This document shows positions 25,636-33,515 of a stretch of DNA of 53,610 bases, piece after piece. The stretch is from positions 1 through 53,610 of the forward strand of contig SUXK01000010.1 in NCBI GenBank assembly GCA_015061035.1, given 5' to 3'. A model generated the notes under the pieces. That model saw only the letters and a list, made by a program, of their open reading frames with translations. It did no database searches and was not told the DNA's origin. This DNA comes from Bacteroidales bacterium (lineage in GTDB: Bacteria; Bacteroidota; Bacteroidia; Bacteroidales; G3-4614). The position numbers and the translations under genes were made by a program. Numbering within the stretch: position 1 is the first letter of the stretch; each line of letters opens with the position of its first letter.

Positions 25636-26665
25636 CCTCGCTATTGGTTAAACTCTCTTTTGTACCATTAACTGTTATGTTATTGATATTTACTTTGATA
25701 GAATTTCCTATGGTTGCAGTAGTGGCAACATCAGCAATAAGTATGAAATAGTTATTGCCGTGAGCTAAAGTTTTGTTTGCGGTAAATGAAGCAATATTGC
25801 GAGCGAAAGACTCCTTCTCAGCAATAACCTCAGTAGTTACGTTTCCTGAAGTAGAGTATATCCAACGAAGATTGCTTATATCTGTTGATTCAGTTCCTGT
25901 AAACTTAACAGAGAAACCTGTAACATTAAAAGGATTTAAGCCACCATCAGTCTTAACGTTAACTGATGCAAGGATGATTTTCTTCTCGCCACAATTAACT
26001 TCTCCTGATCGTTTGTCAACAGAGATAGATGCTAACTCCATATCTTTTGGTTCGTTAATTTTAATAGTAAAATCAACAACACAACCACCATTTGAAGTGA
26101 TATAATTTCCTGGTGTGCTATTACCACAAGGGTCTAAACTGTTCCAGTCAACTTTAAAACGAGCAGTGTAAGTACCACCAGCCAAATTAGAAGGAATAGT
26201 AAACGCTGGCATTGCTGAAGCATTTGGTAGCCCAGCACCATTGCTAACGTATGTTCCTGCACTATTAGGAGCATTTGAAGCACCAGTTGAACTATAATAA
26301 GAGTAACTTACTATCTCTCCACCAGTTGTTCCATTAGCATTGACAGTTTGATTGAACTCTCCATCTTGATTGTAGTCAATATAGAGATAACCGTGCATCC
26401 ATGCTCCGTTCCAAGTCAAATCAGAGAACGTAATCTCCTCTCCTGGGTTAGTCTCAAAAATTGTAGATTTACGATCGTAATAAATCGAACCAGAAGTCGT
26501 TTGATTTACCGAAACTACTTGAGATGTTGTTCCGTCTGTAACACCAAACGAAACCAAGTTCCTTCCGCTACTTGCATTATATGAACCAAAAGAGCAATCG
26601 GCATAAACATTGCCAAAAGCCATTGATACAATTAATACAAGCGTACTAACTAAAAATTTTTTCAT
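25574..26665 (-). CDS. Secreted GEVED and sialidase-N-terminal-like domains (5' half of the split fucosidase gene)
   Basis: Starts at MKKFLVSTLVLIVSMAF, a clear signal peptide; an earlier Met 57 bases upstream would bury it. A GEVED domain follows (LYIDYNQDGEFN core, GGTYTARFKVDW), then a beta domain like the one that precedes BNR sialidases in Bacteroides (FNVTGFSVKFTG, ANKTLAHGNNYFILIADVA, ending NITVNGTKESLT). It then runs into a different frame and stops after 15 or so unlikely residues (TKRQCYLV). Removing one A from the AAAAA run gives Y-T-K-G-N-A-I-W-F-D, joining smoothly to the GH95 frame. The intended product is a secreted protein of about 1,230 residues. TATATTTG on the minus strand lies about 55 bases upstream. 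Confidence 0.85.
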   Translation of the reverse strand: MKKFLVSTLVLIVSMAFGNVYADCSFGSYNASSGRNLVSFGVTDGTTSQVVSVNQTTSGSIYYDRKSTIFETNPGEEITFSDLTWNGAWMHGYLYIDYNQDGEFNQTVNANGTTGGEIVSYSYYSSTGASNAPNSAGTYVSNGAGLPNASAMPAFTIPSNLAGGTYTARFKVDWNSLDPCGNSTPGNYITSNGGCVVDFTIKINEPKDMELASISVDKRSGEVNCGEKKIILASVNVKTDGGLNPFNVTGFSVKFTGTESTDISNLRWIYSTSGNVTTEVIAEKESFARNIASFTANKTLAHGNNYFILIADVATTATIGNSIKVNINNITVNGTKESLTNSEDGEYIVSNVVDYTKRQCYLV

Positions 26666-26897
26666 AATAAAATAGTATATTGTTTGTTTTTTAATTTGCA
26701 CAAATTCCCATTTTCGATACAAATATATAATAAATTACCTATTTTATACATTATTGTATAAATAAAAATAATTAGCGGGCTATTATTTATAACCTCACGT
26801 ATAGCCCTGCATTTGGTATAAATGTAAGAGAGAAAATACCTAAATTGCGGATAAAAGCAATAAAATGATTATTTTGATAAAAGTTTTTGTTTAAAAA

Positions 26898-26930
26898 TTT
26901 GTCCAATTAAAAAAAAGTATATACCTTTGC
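26898..26930 (+). promoter_or_regulatory. Promoter of the tRNA-Glu, rpsT, tRNA-Glu cluster
   Basis: TTTG, 20 bases, then TACCTTTGC, the best-scoring promoter by eye in the window, 42 bases before the tRNA. The remaining bases back to 26666 are AT-rich and hold nothing else I can name. Confidence 0.85.
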
Positions 26931-26972
26931 AGTCGCAAATCGAGAAATATGTATTTATACGCAACTCGATAT

Positions 26973-27044
26973 GGCCCTTTCGTCTATCGGTTAGGACGGG
27001 AGATTCTCATTCTCCAAAGAGGGGTTCGATTCCCCTAGGGGCTA
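26973..27044 (+). tRNA. tRNA-Glu (CTC anticodon)
   Basis: Acceptor GGCCCTT/AGGGGCT, anticodon stem GGAGA/TCTCC with loop TTCTCAT, T arm GGGGTTCGATTCCCC. Anticodon CTC reads GAG. It shares D and T arms with the second tRNA-Glu 300 bases on. Confidence 0.95.
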
Positions 27045-27066
27045 CTAATAATAAAAAAATAAAGAA

Positions 27067-27318
27067 ATGGCAAACCATAAATCTTCAATCAAAAGAATCC
27101 GCGAGACAGAAACTCGCCGTTTGCATAATAGATATTATGCAAAAACAATGCGTAATGCAGTTCGCAAATTACGCGCTACAACAGAGAAAGAGGAGGCTGC
27201 AACTCTTCTAGTGAAAGTAACTTCAATGCTTGATAAATTAGCAAAGAAAAACATTATTCACAAAAACAAAGCAGCTAACTTAAAATCAAAATTAGCTCTT
27301 AAAGTTAATAAACTATAA
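27067..27318 (+). CDS. rpsT: 30S ribosomal protein S20
   Basis: Primary 16S rRNA-binding protein of the small subunit body. Basic, helical, 83 residues, with the family opening [21 protein letters not shown] and the [15 protein letters not shown] end. It lies between two tRNA-Glu genes in the same direction with no terminator seen between them, so the three may come from one precursor. Confidence 0.97.
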   Translation: MANHKSSIKRIRETETRRLHNRYYAKTMRNAVRKLRATTEKEEAATLLVKVTSMLDKLAKKNIIHKNKAANLKSKLALKVNKL

Positions 27319-27352
27319 GAAAGCGGGTGTCGGGAATCCCACACCAAAGGAT

Positions 27353-27424
27353 GGTCCATTCGTCTATCGGTTAGGACGCAAGATTTTCATTCTTGAAAGA
27401 GGGGTTCGATTCCCCTATGGACTA
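27353..27424 (+). tRNA. tRNA-Glu (TTC anticodon)
   Basis: Acceptor GGTCCAT/ATGGACT, anticodon stem CAAGA/TCTTG with loop TTTTCAT, T arm GGGGTTCGATTCCCC. Anticodon TTC reads GAA and GAG. Confidence 0.95.
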
Positions 27425-27534
27425 CGAAAGGTTGAACAAGAGTTCAATCTTTTTTTGTTTTAAGAGACACGAATATAAAATTCCCCTTGTTATAATGTTG
27501 CAATTATAAAAGATAAGGAGTTGTAAAACAAAAA

Positions 27535-27560
27535 AAATCGCTAAGTACTCTTAGCGATTT
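27535..27560. terminator. Terminator for tRNA-Met (and for tRNA-Glu read-through)
   Basis: AAATCGCTAAG and CTTAGCGATTT form an 11-bp stem with a 4-nt loop and T runs on both strands, 9 bases beyond the tRNA on the minus strand. Confidence 0.82.
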
Positions 27561-27568
27561 CTTATTTG

Positions 27569-27642
27569 TGGTCCCACTTGGGCTTGAACCAAGGACCCCC
27601 TGATTATGAGTCAGATGCTCTAACCAACTGAGCTATGGGACC
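27569..27642 (-). tRNA. tRNA with CAT anticodon (elongator Met, or Ile2)
   Basis: Acceptor GGTCCCA/TGGGACC, D loop AGTTGGTTAGA, anticodon stem TCTGA/TCAGG (one G-U) with loop CTCATAA, T arm CTTGGTTCAAGCCCAAG. The 1-72 pair is G-C and the anticodon stem lacks three G-C pairs, so it is not an initiator. Elongator Met and the lysidine-modified Ile2 share the CAT anticodon and are not told apart here. Confidence 0.9.
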
Positions 27643-27886
27643 TCTTATATGGTGTTACCCTCAAAAGCGATGCAAATATACGTACTTTTTTTTATTCTAC
27701 AAAATAAATAACTATGATTTTGATAAATTTGTTTTATTTGACATAGATAGATAAATGGTGTTTCTAAAATTTTACTATCTTTGTCGTAAACCGCGAATAT
27801 AGACTGCACTTGCTGTGAAATATCAAAGCAAGTTTTGATAATCTCGCTTGTTTGTTACTATTTTTGTGGTTTATAGTAGATTTGAA

Positions 27887-28504
27887 ATGATGAAACCTAA
27901 ATATACTACAATAATTTTTGATCTGGGAGGGGTGCTGATTAATCTCAACAGACAAAATTGTTTGAAGGCTTTTAGAGAGTTGAGTTACGACTCTATTGAT
28001 TTGATGCTTGGGGAGTACCGACAAAAGGGTGTGCTTTTGGCATTGGAGGAGGGGCGTATCTCTCCTGAGGAGTGGAGGGACTCTATTAGGCGTTGTATTT
28101 CTGTTTCGGTAACTGATAAGCAGATTGATGATGCTTTTAATGCCTTTCTTGTAGATATTCCTGTTGAAAAGTTAAGGATGCTCCGCCGTTTAAAGGAGAA
28201 GTATCGTGTAGTTATGTTGAGCAATACCAATAAGGTGATGTTCGAAAGTAAAATACCTGAACTCTTTAAAATTGACGGATTGAAGATGGAAGATTACTTT
28301 GATAAATTCTTCCTCTCTTACGAAATGGGTATGAGTAAGCCATCTTCAGAGATATTTAAAAGAGTTGCTGAGGAGTTAGAGATTGCTCCACAAGAGGCAC
28401 TCTTTATTGATGACTCATTGGCGAACATTGAAGCAGCATCTAAATTAGGATTTCAGACTATGCATGTAGAACCCTATACCGATTTTTCGGATAAATTATT
28501 ATAG
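27887..28504 (+). CDS. HAD-family hydrolase (YihX-like)
   Basis: HAD motif I is IIFDLGGVLINL, motif II MLSNTN, motif III the Lys in MSKPSSEIF, motif IV FIDDSLANIEAA. The cap (LSYDSIDLMLGEYRQ onward) fits the YihX/epoxide-hydrolase-like group that dephosphorylates sugar phosphates. I start at the first of two adjacent Met codons before KPKYTTIIFD; an upstream Met would add a non-homologous 13 residues. TATCTTTG lies about 100 bases upstream. ribF begins 3 bases after the stop. Confidence 0.88.
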   Translation: MMKPKYTTIIFDLGGVLINLNRQNCLKAFRELSYDSIDLMLGEYRQKGVLLALEEGRISPEEWRDSIRRCISVSVTDKQIDDAFNAFLVDIPVEKLRMLRRLKEKYRVVMLSNTNKVMFESKIPELFKIDGLKMEDYFDKFFLSYEMGMSKPSSEIFKRVAEELEIAPQEALFIDDSLANIEAASKLGFQTMHVEPYTDFSDKLL

Positions 28505-28507
28505 TTA

Positions 28508-29431
28508 ATGATGAAAATTATAACAACCGCATCGCTCGATTTGCCCAAGATAATTGCTGGGATAGGTTTTTTTGATGGAGTTCATTTGGGACATCAATCT
28601 CTAATTGATGAGATAAAGGCAACATCTGCCGAAAAGGGAGTCTCATCTGCCATTGTAACTTTTCGCCGTCATCCACGCTCTGTTTTAAATAGTGATTATC
28701 GTCCACAACTATTAAATTCGTTTAACGAAAAGATGCAACACCTCTCTAATACGGGAGTAGATTATGCAATAGCATTGGATTTTGATATTGCAATGTCAAA
28801 GATGAGCGGTTATGATTTTATAAAATACCTTCGCGATAAATACAACTTAGTTGGGTTGTATATTGGTTATGATCACAAGTTTGGTCATAACCGAAGTGAT
28901 AATTTTGAGGATTATCAACGTTACGGTGCAGAGTTGGGAGTTGAAATATATAGGGCAGGGGTTGCTCTTGCTGGAACAACACCAATAAGTTCTTCTGCGA
29001 TACGTCGCTTCTTGAAGGAGGGTGGCGTTGATGTAGCAAATAGTATGCTTTCGTATCCCTATACTTTATGTGGTAAGGTGGTGTCGGGCTATGGCGTAGG
29101 ACGCACAATAGGTTTTAAAACAGCCAATATTGAGATTGAGGATTTAGATAAACTAATACCCTCAAATGGTGTCTATGCCGTTTATGTCAAGACTTCTGAT
29201 GGGGTGATACGAAAAGGTATGATGAATATTGGCAATCGTCCAACAGTTCACGATAATACCGAGAGAACAATAGAGGTACATATCTTTGATTTTGAGGGAG
29301 ACATTTACGAAACAGATATAGAAATTGTTTTAGAAAAGTTTATGCGTCCTGAGCGTAAAATGAGTGGATTAGATGAGTTGAAGCGCCAACTTGAGGAGGA
29401 TGCTCAACGAGCAAAAGAGATTTTAAAATAG
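28508..29431 (+). CDS. ribF: Bifunctional riboflavin kinase / FAD synthetase
   Basis: Phosphorylates riboflavin to FMN and adenylates FMN to FAD. The N-terminal nucleotidyltransferase holds GFFDGVHLGHQSL and the C-terminal kinase GRTIGFKTANIE and GMMNIGNRPTV. The middle SSSAIRRFLKEG is the usual ISSTxIR motif. At 307 residues both domains are complete. It overlaps no neighbour but sits in a HAD-ribF-DedA run with very short gaps. Confidence 0.96.
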   Translation: MMKIITTASLDLPKIIAGIGFFDGVHLGHQSLIDEIKATSAEKGVSSAIVTFRRHPRSVLNSDYRPQLLNSFNEKMQHLSNTGVDYAIALDFDIAMSKMSGYDFIKYLRDKYNLVGLYIGYDHKFGHNRSDNFEDYQRYGAELGVEIYRAGVALAGTTPISSSAIRRFLKEGGVDVANSMLSYPYTLCGKVVSGYGVGRTIGFKTANIEIEDLDKLIPSNGVYAVYVKTSDGVIRKGMMNIGNRPTVHDNTERTIEVHIFDFEGDIYETDIEIVLEKFMRPERKMSGLDELKRQLEEDAQRAKEILK

Positions 29432-29449
29432 AGATAAAACAAATAGCAA

Positions 29450-30094
29450 ATGGAGTCGATAGCATTTATACAGTGGTGTTTAGATAACTTAAATTATTGG
29501 ACGATAACTCTTTTAATGGCAATTGAGAGTTCATTTATACCTTTTCCCTCTGAGGTTGTTGTTCCACCAGCAGCGTGGTTGGCAGCAACTGGGGGTAACG
29601 ATTTGAACATCTATTTAGTAGTGGCATTTGCAACATTAGGTGCATGTTTGGGCGCATTGGTCAACTACTATTTGGCTTTGTGGTTAGGGCGTCCTATTAT
29701 ATATAAATTTGCAAATAGCAAGATAGGACATTTGTGTCTTTTAAATGAGGCAAAAATTAAGCATGCCGAAGAGTATTTTGATAAACATGGAGCAGTATCA
29801 ACCCTTGTTGGTCGCCTAATCCCTGCGGTGCGTCAGTTAATATCAATACCTGCGGGATTGGCAAGAATGAGAATAGATAAGTTTCTGCTTTTTACAACCA
29901 TAGGAGCAGGAGCGTGGAATGTTGTTTTGGGGCTTATTGGTTGGGTATTAGCAAAAGTACCAGGTATTCAAACTAAAGAGCAGTTGCTTGAGCGAGTTAC
30001 AGAGTATAGTCACATTATCGGATACTCAATTCTTGCAATAGTAGTAATTGTTTTAGCAATAATTATCTTTAAATCACTTCGTACGAGAAAATAA
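29450..30094 (+). CDS. DedA-family inner membrane protein
   Basis: Family of lipid scramblase-like or transporter proteins needed for envelope homeostasis. Contains FIPFPSEVVVPPAAWLA, the re-entrant loop, and the signature VGRLIPAVRQLISIPAG with conserved Arg. Four to six hydrophobic segments; 214 residues is typical. It starts 18 bases after ribF. Confidence 0.9.
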   Translation: MESIAFIQWCLDNLNYWTITLLMAIESSFIPFPSEVVVPPAAWLAATGGNDLNIYLVVAFATLGACLGALVNYYLALWLGRPIIYKFANSKIGHLCLLNEAKIKHAEEYFDKHGAVSTLVGRLIPAVRQLISIPAGLARMRIDKFLLFTTIGAGAWNVVLGLIGWVLAKVPGIQTKEQLLERVTEYSHIIGYSILAIVVIVLAIIIFKSLRTRK

Positions 30095-30118
30095 AACTAA
30101 AGTCTTGCACTCAAAGGG

Positions 30119-30150
30119 TTGCTTTTATTGATTAAAAAAGTGTACCTTTG
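30119..30150 (+). promoter_or_regulatory. Promoter of the structured RNA and small HTH gene
   Basis: TTG, 21 bases, then TACCTTTG. It lies about 80 bases before the first RNA helix and gives the downstream element its own transcript. Confidence 0.6.
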
Positions 30151-30232
30151 TATTAAGAAAATGAATATATATTCTTTTATATTGAATTTAAGATTTTGAT
30201 ATAAAGGTTTTTGTCAAACATATAAGATTATT

Positions 30233-30353
30233 CTTTAGTCTAAAACCGCCAATTTTAAGCACAAAGGATAAGCTGAAGATGTTTGCGTCATATAGGCGCG
30301 AACTGTTTGTGCTTATTTTTGTGCGAGGCTACTTGGCGGTGCCCAGACTAAGG
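30233..30353 (+). ncRNA. Structured leader RNA before the small HTH gene
   Basis: Four nested helices can be drawn by eye: CTTTAGTCT (30233-30241) with AGACTAAGG (30345-30353), 9 pairs with one G-U; CCGCCAA (30246-30252) with TTGGCGG (30333-30339); TAAGCACAAA (30256-30265) with TTTGTGCTTA (30306-30315); and GTTTGCG (30281-30287) with CGCGAAC (30297-30303), one G-U. The element sits between its own promoter and the HTH start 25 bases downstream, as a riboswitch, attenuator or free small RNA would. I know no named family for it. The function is not known. Confidence 0.6.
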
Positions 30354-30404
30354 ATAAGATACAAATGGTTCCGCTTTTATGGTTCATATAGGTTTAAGAA
30401 TTAA
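30279..30404 (+). CDS. Possible 41-residue basic peptide inside the structured leader
   Basis: Opens with Met inside the fourth RNA helix and runs through the start of the HTH gene in another frame. The product (MFASYRRELFVLIFVRGYLA first) has eight Arg, several Tyr and Phe, and no Cys. It may be a leader peptide whose translation remodels the RNA, or a chance frame inside a constrained RNA. Confidence 0.25.
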   Translation: MFASYRRELFVLIFVRGYLAVPRLRIRYKWFRFYGSYRFKN

Positions 30405-30579
30405 GGAAGAACTTAAGAATCAACGCCGTTCTGTTAAATGGCTGGCTGATAATTTGTACTGCGACAGAACCAATATTTATAAAATATTTCAAAAGGATAG
30501 TATAGATACTCTTCTCCTTTACAGAATCTCAAAAATATTATCTTACGACTTCTTCAAAGAGTATTCTCAAGATTTGTAA
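30379..30579 (+). CDS. Small XRE-type helix-turn-helix protein
   Basis: At 66 residues it is a single HTH: IKEELKNQRRSVKWLADNL is helices 1-2 and CDRTNIYKIFQKDSIDTLLLYRISKIL helices 3-4. There is no effector or dimer domain, so it probably acts as a small DNA-binding switch or antitoxin-like regulator. It follows the structured leader, overlaps a possible leader peptide, and is followed by a hairpin GTTGCC-gattt-GGCAAC (30594-30610). No toxin gene is visible next to it. Confidence 0.8.
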   Translation: MVHIGLRIKEELKNQRRSVKWLADNLYCDRTNIYKIFQKDSIDTLLLYRISKILSYDFFKEYSQDL

Positions 30580-30664
30580 AAAGCGTTAATATTGTTGCCG
30601 ATTTGGCAACATAGTGTCGCTAATATCGCAACTTGTATCTAATGTCTGTTTGTGTTCATATACA

Positions 30665-30673
30665 TAATTTTGC
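30665..30673 (+). promoter_or_regulatory. -7 element before the lipoprotein and M6 protease
   Basis: TAATTTTGC, matching TAnnTTTGC, 27 bases before the lipoprotein start. The -33 box is not clear. Confidence 0.5.
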
Positions 30674-30700
30674 ATTCACTAACATTTAACAAATTTAATT

Positions 30701-31114
30701 ATGAAGAAAAAACTTTTATTTTTAGGGTGGATGCTTATGTTTTTAGTGACATCTGTATCTTTTAGTAGTTGTAGTGATAAAGACGGAGATGAAATCATGG
30801 CTCCAACAGGAATGGATGCCGGAAGTGCGGTTTCTGGAACATATGCAGGAGAGTTGCAAGTTATGGGATACACATCATCTTTTAGAGTTTTTATTACACT
30901 TGAAAGAATGGCATCTGATGCTGTTAATTTAAAAATCAGATGTGAGGATTTAGATATGTATATGGAAGATGTGATTATGGATGTTTATTCTACTGGATCA
31001 TCATATTCATTATCATCAAATTCAAAATCAGTAACAGGAACTTGCATCTCTAATAGTTTAAGCCTTACCTTCTCAACTGGATCATATACCTATACATTCT
31101 TTGGCTCAAAATAA
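30701..31114 (+). CDS. Small lipoprotein paired with the M6 protease
   Basis: A lipoprotein signal ends in FSSC with C24 as lipidation site, followed by the acidic SDKDGDE that favours surface export in Bacteroidota. The rest (about 110 residues) is beta-rich with alternating Ser and Thr and no known catalytic motif. Its stop codon directly abuts the protease start, with no base between, so translation is probably coupled. In Bacteroides, secreted C10 proteases have adjacent small lipoprotein inhibitors; by analogy this could be an inhibitor or secretion partner (inference). Confidence 0.8.
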   Translation: MKKKLLFLGWMLMFLVTSVSFSSCSDKDGDEIMAPTGMDAGSAVSGTYAGELQVMGYTSSFRVFITLERMASDAVNLKIRCEDLDMYMEDVIMDVYSTGSSYSLSSNSKSVTGTCISNSLSLTFSTGSYTYTFFGSK

Positions 31115-33433
31115 ATGCTTAGGTTTGTAATAATATTAATTACATTTTTTATAGGAGTTATATCTCAGGCATCACCTGCATACCCCTTTAAAACGTCCAT
31201 TATTTTACAGGACGGAGATACAATGCTTGTCTCTATAAAAGGAGATGAGCATTGTAAATATGCAATAACTGAAGATTCAATAACCATAATTCAACAAAAT
31301 AATGTTTGGTATTATGCGGAGGTAGATAGTGTGGGAAATGCTATTCCCTCTATGTATGCTGTGCAGAGTAAAAAGAAAGAGTCTAAAGATTTGATTTCTT
31401 TTCTCTCAAAGCAGCCAAAGGGAATCACTCCTTCTATAAATACAAGATTAGATAAGAATGATATTCAAAAGAGCTCTTCTGAAGGAACTACTGCAGTTGT
31501 AGGTGAGAGAAGAGTATTAGTTGTATTAATGGCATTTCAAGATAGGGATTTCTATTTTGATAAAGATTATTTTGAAGACTTATTTAATAAAGAGGGCTAC
31601 TCTTATGATGGTGCTCAAGGTAGTGTTTATGACTATTTTAATGAGGCATCGTATGGTAAATTATCTCTAAAAGGTTCTATCTTTGGGCCATATACAAGCC
31701 GATATTCCATGTCGTATTATGGCGCAAATTTGAGTAATGGGAATGACAGAAATCCCAAAGCTCTGTTTCTTGAGGCAATTGAAAAAGTTGCAGCAGAAAC
31801 AAATCTCTCAGTTTTTGATTGTAATAATGATGGTTATCTTGACAATATTCATATAATTTATGCAGGGTATGGCGAGGAGGCAGGAGCTGTTTCAGATGCT
31901 ATTTGGGCTCACAAAATGGGATTCGCTGACATAAATATTCAAGGTGTAAAGATTAATTGTTATTCGTGTTCTTCTGAATTAAGGGGGAATAGTGGTTATG
32001 GAATAACCAGAATAGGGCCTTGTTGTCATGAAATAGGTCATGCTTTAGGATCTTTAGATTTTTACGATACAGATTATAGTTCTGGAGGAAATTTTGAAGG
32101 TACAGGAAAGTGGGATATTATGGCTTCGGGAAGTTGGAATAATGGAGGGATAACTCCGCCTCATTTTAATCCATATACAAAAGTTTTTGATTTTGGATGG
32201 TGCGATATTCAAGATTTAGAAGATGGTTGTGAGTACAGTATTGCGCCAAGCAACAGAGAAGATAATCAGATATATAGAATATCTACTACGTCTGAAGGTG
32301 ATTTTTATTTAGTTGAGAATCGTAGTAAAGAGGGTTTTGACTCTTATATTTATGATTCGGGATTGATGATTTATCATGTTCATCCAAATATAGATAAAAC
32401 CTCTAAAACAAATACAATAAATGCATCATATCCACAAATGATGTATCCTGTATGTGCATCGAGTGATTACTCTGTTCCAAATTCTAATCCAATAAGTTAT
32501 GGCAACGTAAATTCTGACGGATGTCCATTCCCTGGGAGTAGTAATAATCGTTCATTTGGATATAGTACAACCCCCGCATTTTTCTCATGGGCAGGTGAAG
32601 AACAAGATATTTATATCTCAGATATAGAATATAGTGAAAATATTGCATCGTTTAAGGTTTCAAATAAGGCAACTTCTGATGATTACGATGAAGAGGATAT
32701 TTGGAAAGAGAGTTTTGAGAAACGTAATTGGTCAGAAAATTGGAGTGTCTTGTCAAATAGTACAATCTTATATGGCTGGAATCGTGATAGTATAACATCA
32801 GGAAGCGACTTTGCTATTATTGGAAAACCTAAAACAGTACCAGACGGAAACTATTTCTTGTCACTTAAAAAACAGAGTTTATTGTTAAAGGGAGTTATTT
32901 CTACAAATAGTTATTACGCTTCCGAAATAATGGCAACAAATAGTGTAGATATAAATGGTATTCCGCATAACCTCTCTTTTAAATATCAGATAGTATCTCA
33001 AAGCAGTTCAAGTAGATTGGTAGTAAATGTATATGATGAAACTGATAATATAATATTAACTAAAGAGTTTTCAGGCACGGGTTATGATTGGGAAAGTGCC
33101 TCATTCTCTCTTCCTGTTATAAGTGGAACTCTACGTATATCTTTGCTTGGAGATTTAAAGTATAATGGTTCTATTTATGTTGATGATATAGTTGTTAGTA
33201 AACTTGTATATGCTGGAGTAGAGAATATTCAGAACGATATAGAAGATTATAGTTATAATGTTCAGGGAAATGTTCTAAACGTCTCTTTGTCTCAACCCAA
33301 AATGGTTATGTTATATTCTTTAGATGGAAGTATGATTTATACAAATTGTGCTAAATATCATCATGTAACACTATCTTCAGGCATATATCTATTGAGAATC
33401 GAGAATAACGTTCATAAGTTTATCATCCCTTAA
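31115..33433 (+). CDS. Secreted M6-family metalloprotease with T9SS tail
   Basis: Signal peptide (MLRFVIILITFFIGVISQAS), propeptide-like region to about 130, then an M6 (immune inhibitor A type) catalytic domain with VLMAFQDRDF and zinc motif H305-E-I-G-H309 plus D315 in ALGSLD. GKWDIMASGSWN is the downstream Met-turn-like segment. A beta-sandwich follows (about 525-695) and then a short T9SS-type C-terminal domain (SLDGSMIYTN, SGIYLLRIENN). It is therefore exported across the outer membrane to degrade extracellular protein. It is coupled to the lipoprotein immediately before it. Confidence 0.9.
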   Translation: MLRFVIILITFFIGVISQASPAYPFKTSIILQDGDTMLVSIKGDEHCKYAITEDSITIIQQNNVWYYAEVDSVGNAIPSMYAVQSKKKESKDLISFLSKQPKGITPSINTRLDKNDIQKSSSEGTTAVVGERRVLVVLMAFQDRDFYFDKDYFEDLFNKEGYSYDGAQGSVYDYFNEASYGKLSLKGSIFGPYTSRYSMSYYGANLSNGNDRNPKALFLEAIEKVAAETNLSVFDCNNDGYLDNIHIIYAGYGEEAGAVSDAIWAHKMGFADINIQGVKINCYSCSSELRGNSGYGITRIGPCCHEIGHALGSLDFYDTDYSSGGNFEGTGKWDIMASGSWNNGGITPPHFNPYTKVFDFGWCDIQDLEDGCEYSIAPSNREDNQIYRISTTSEGDFYLVENRSKEGFDSYIYDSGLMIYHVHPNIDKTSKTNTINASYPQMMYPVCASSDYSVPNSNPISYGNVNSDGCPFPGSSNNRSFGYSTTPAFFSWAGEEQDIYISDIEYSENIASFKVSNKATSDDYDEEDIWKESFEKRNWSENWSVLSNSTILYGWNRDSITSGSDFAIIGKPKTVPDGNYFLSLKKQSLLLKGVISTNSYYASEIMATNSVDINGIPHNLSFKYQIVSQSSSSRLVVNVYDETDNIILTKEFSGTGYDWESASFSLPVISGTLRISLLGDLKYNGSIYVDDIVVSKLVYAGVENIQNDIEDYSYNVQGNVLNVSLSQPKMVMLYSLDGSMIYTNCAKYHHVTLSSGIYLLRIENNVHKFIIP

Positions 33434-33515
33434 AGTAGATTCCTTATTCCACTGTGAGATTATTCTCCAAAACAACGGAATATACAAAAAATAGTAACTA
33501 AAAAATCATATAATT

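Noticed and set aside
26927-27211. 94-residue plus-strand frame
   Set aside because: It covers tRNA-Glu(CTC) and the first half of rpsT in another frame.
27569-27642. Initiator tRNA-fMet
   Set aside because: A 1-72 G-C pair and no three G-C pairs at the base of the anticodon loop.
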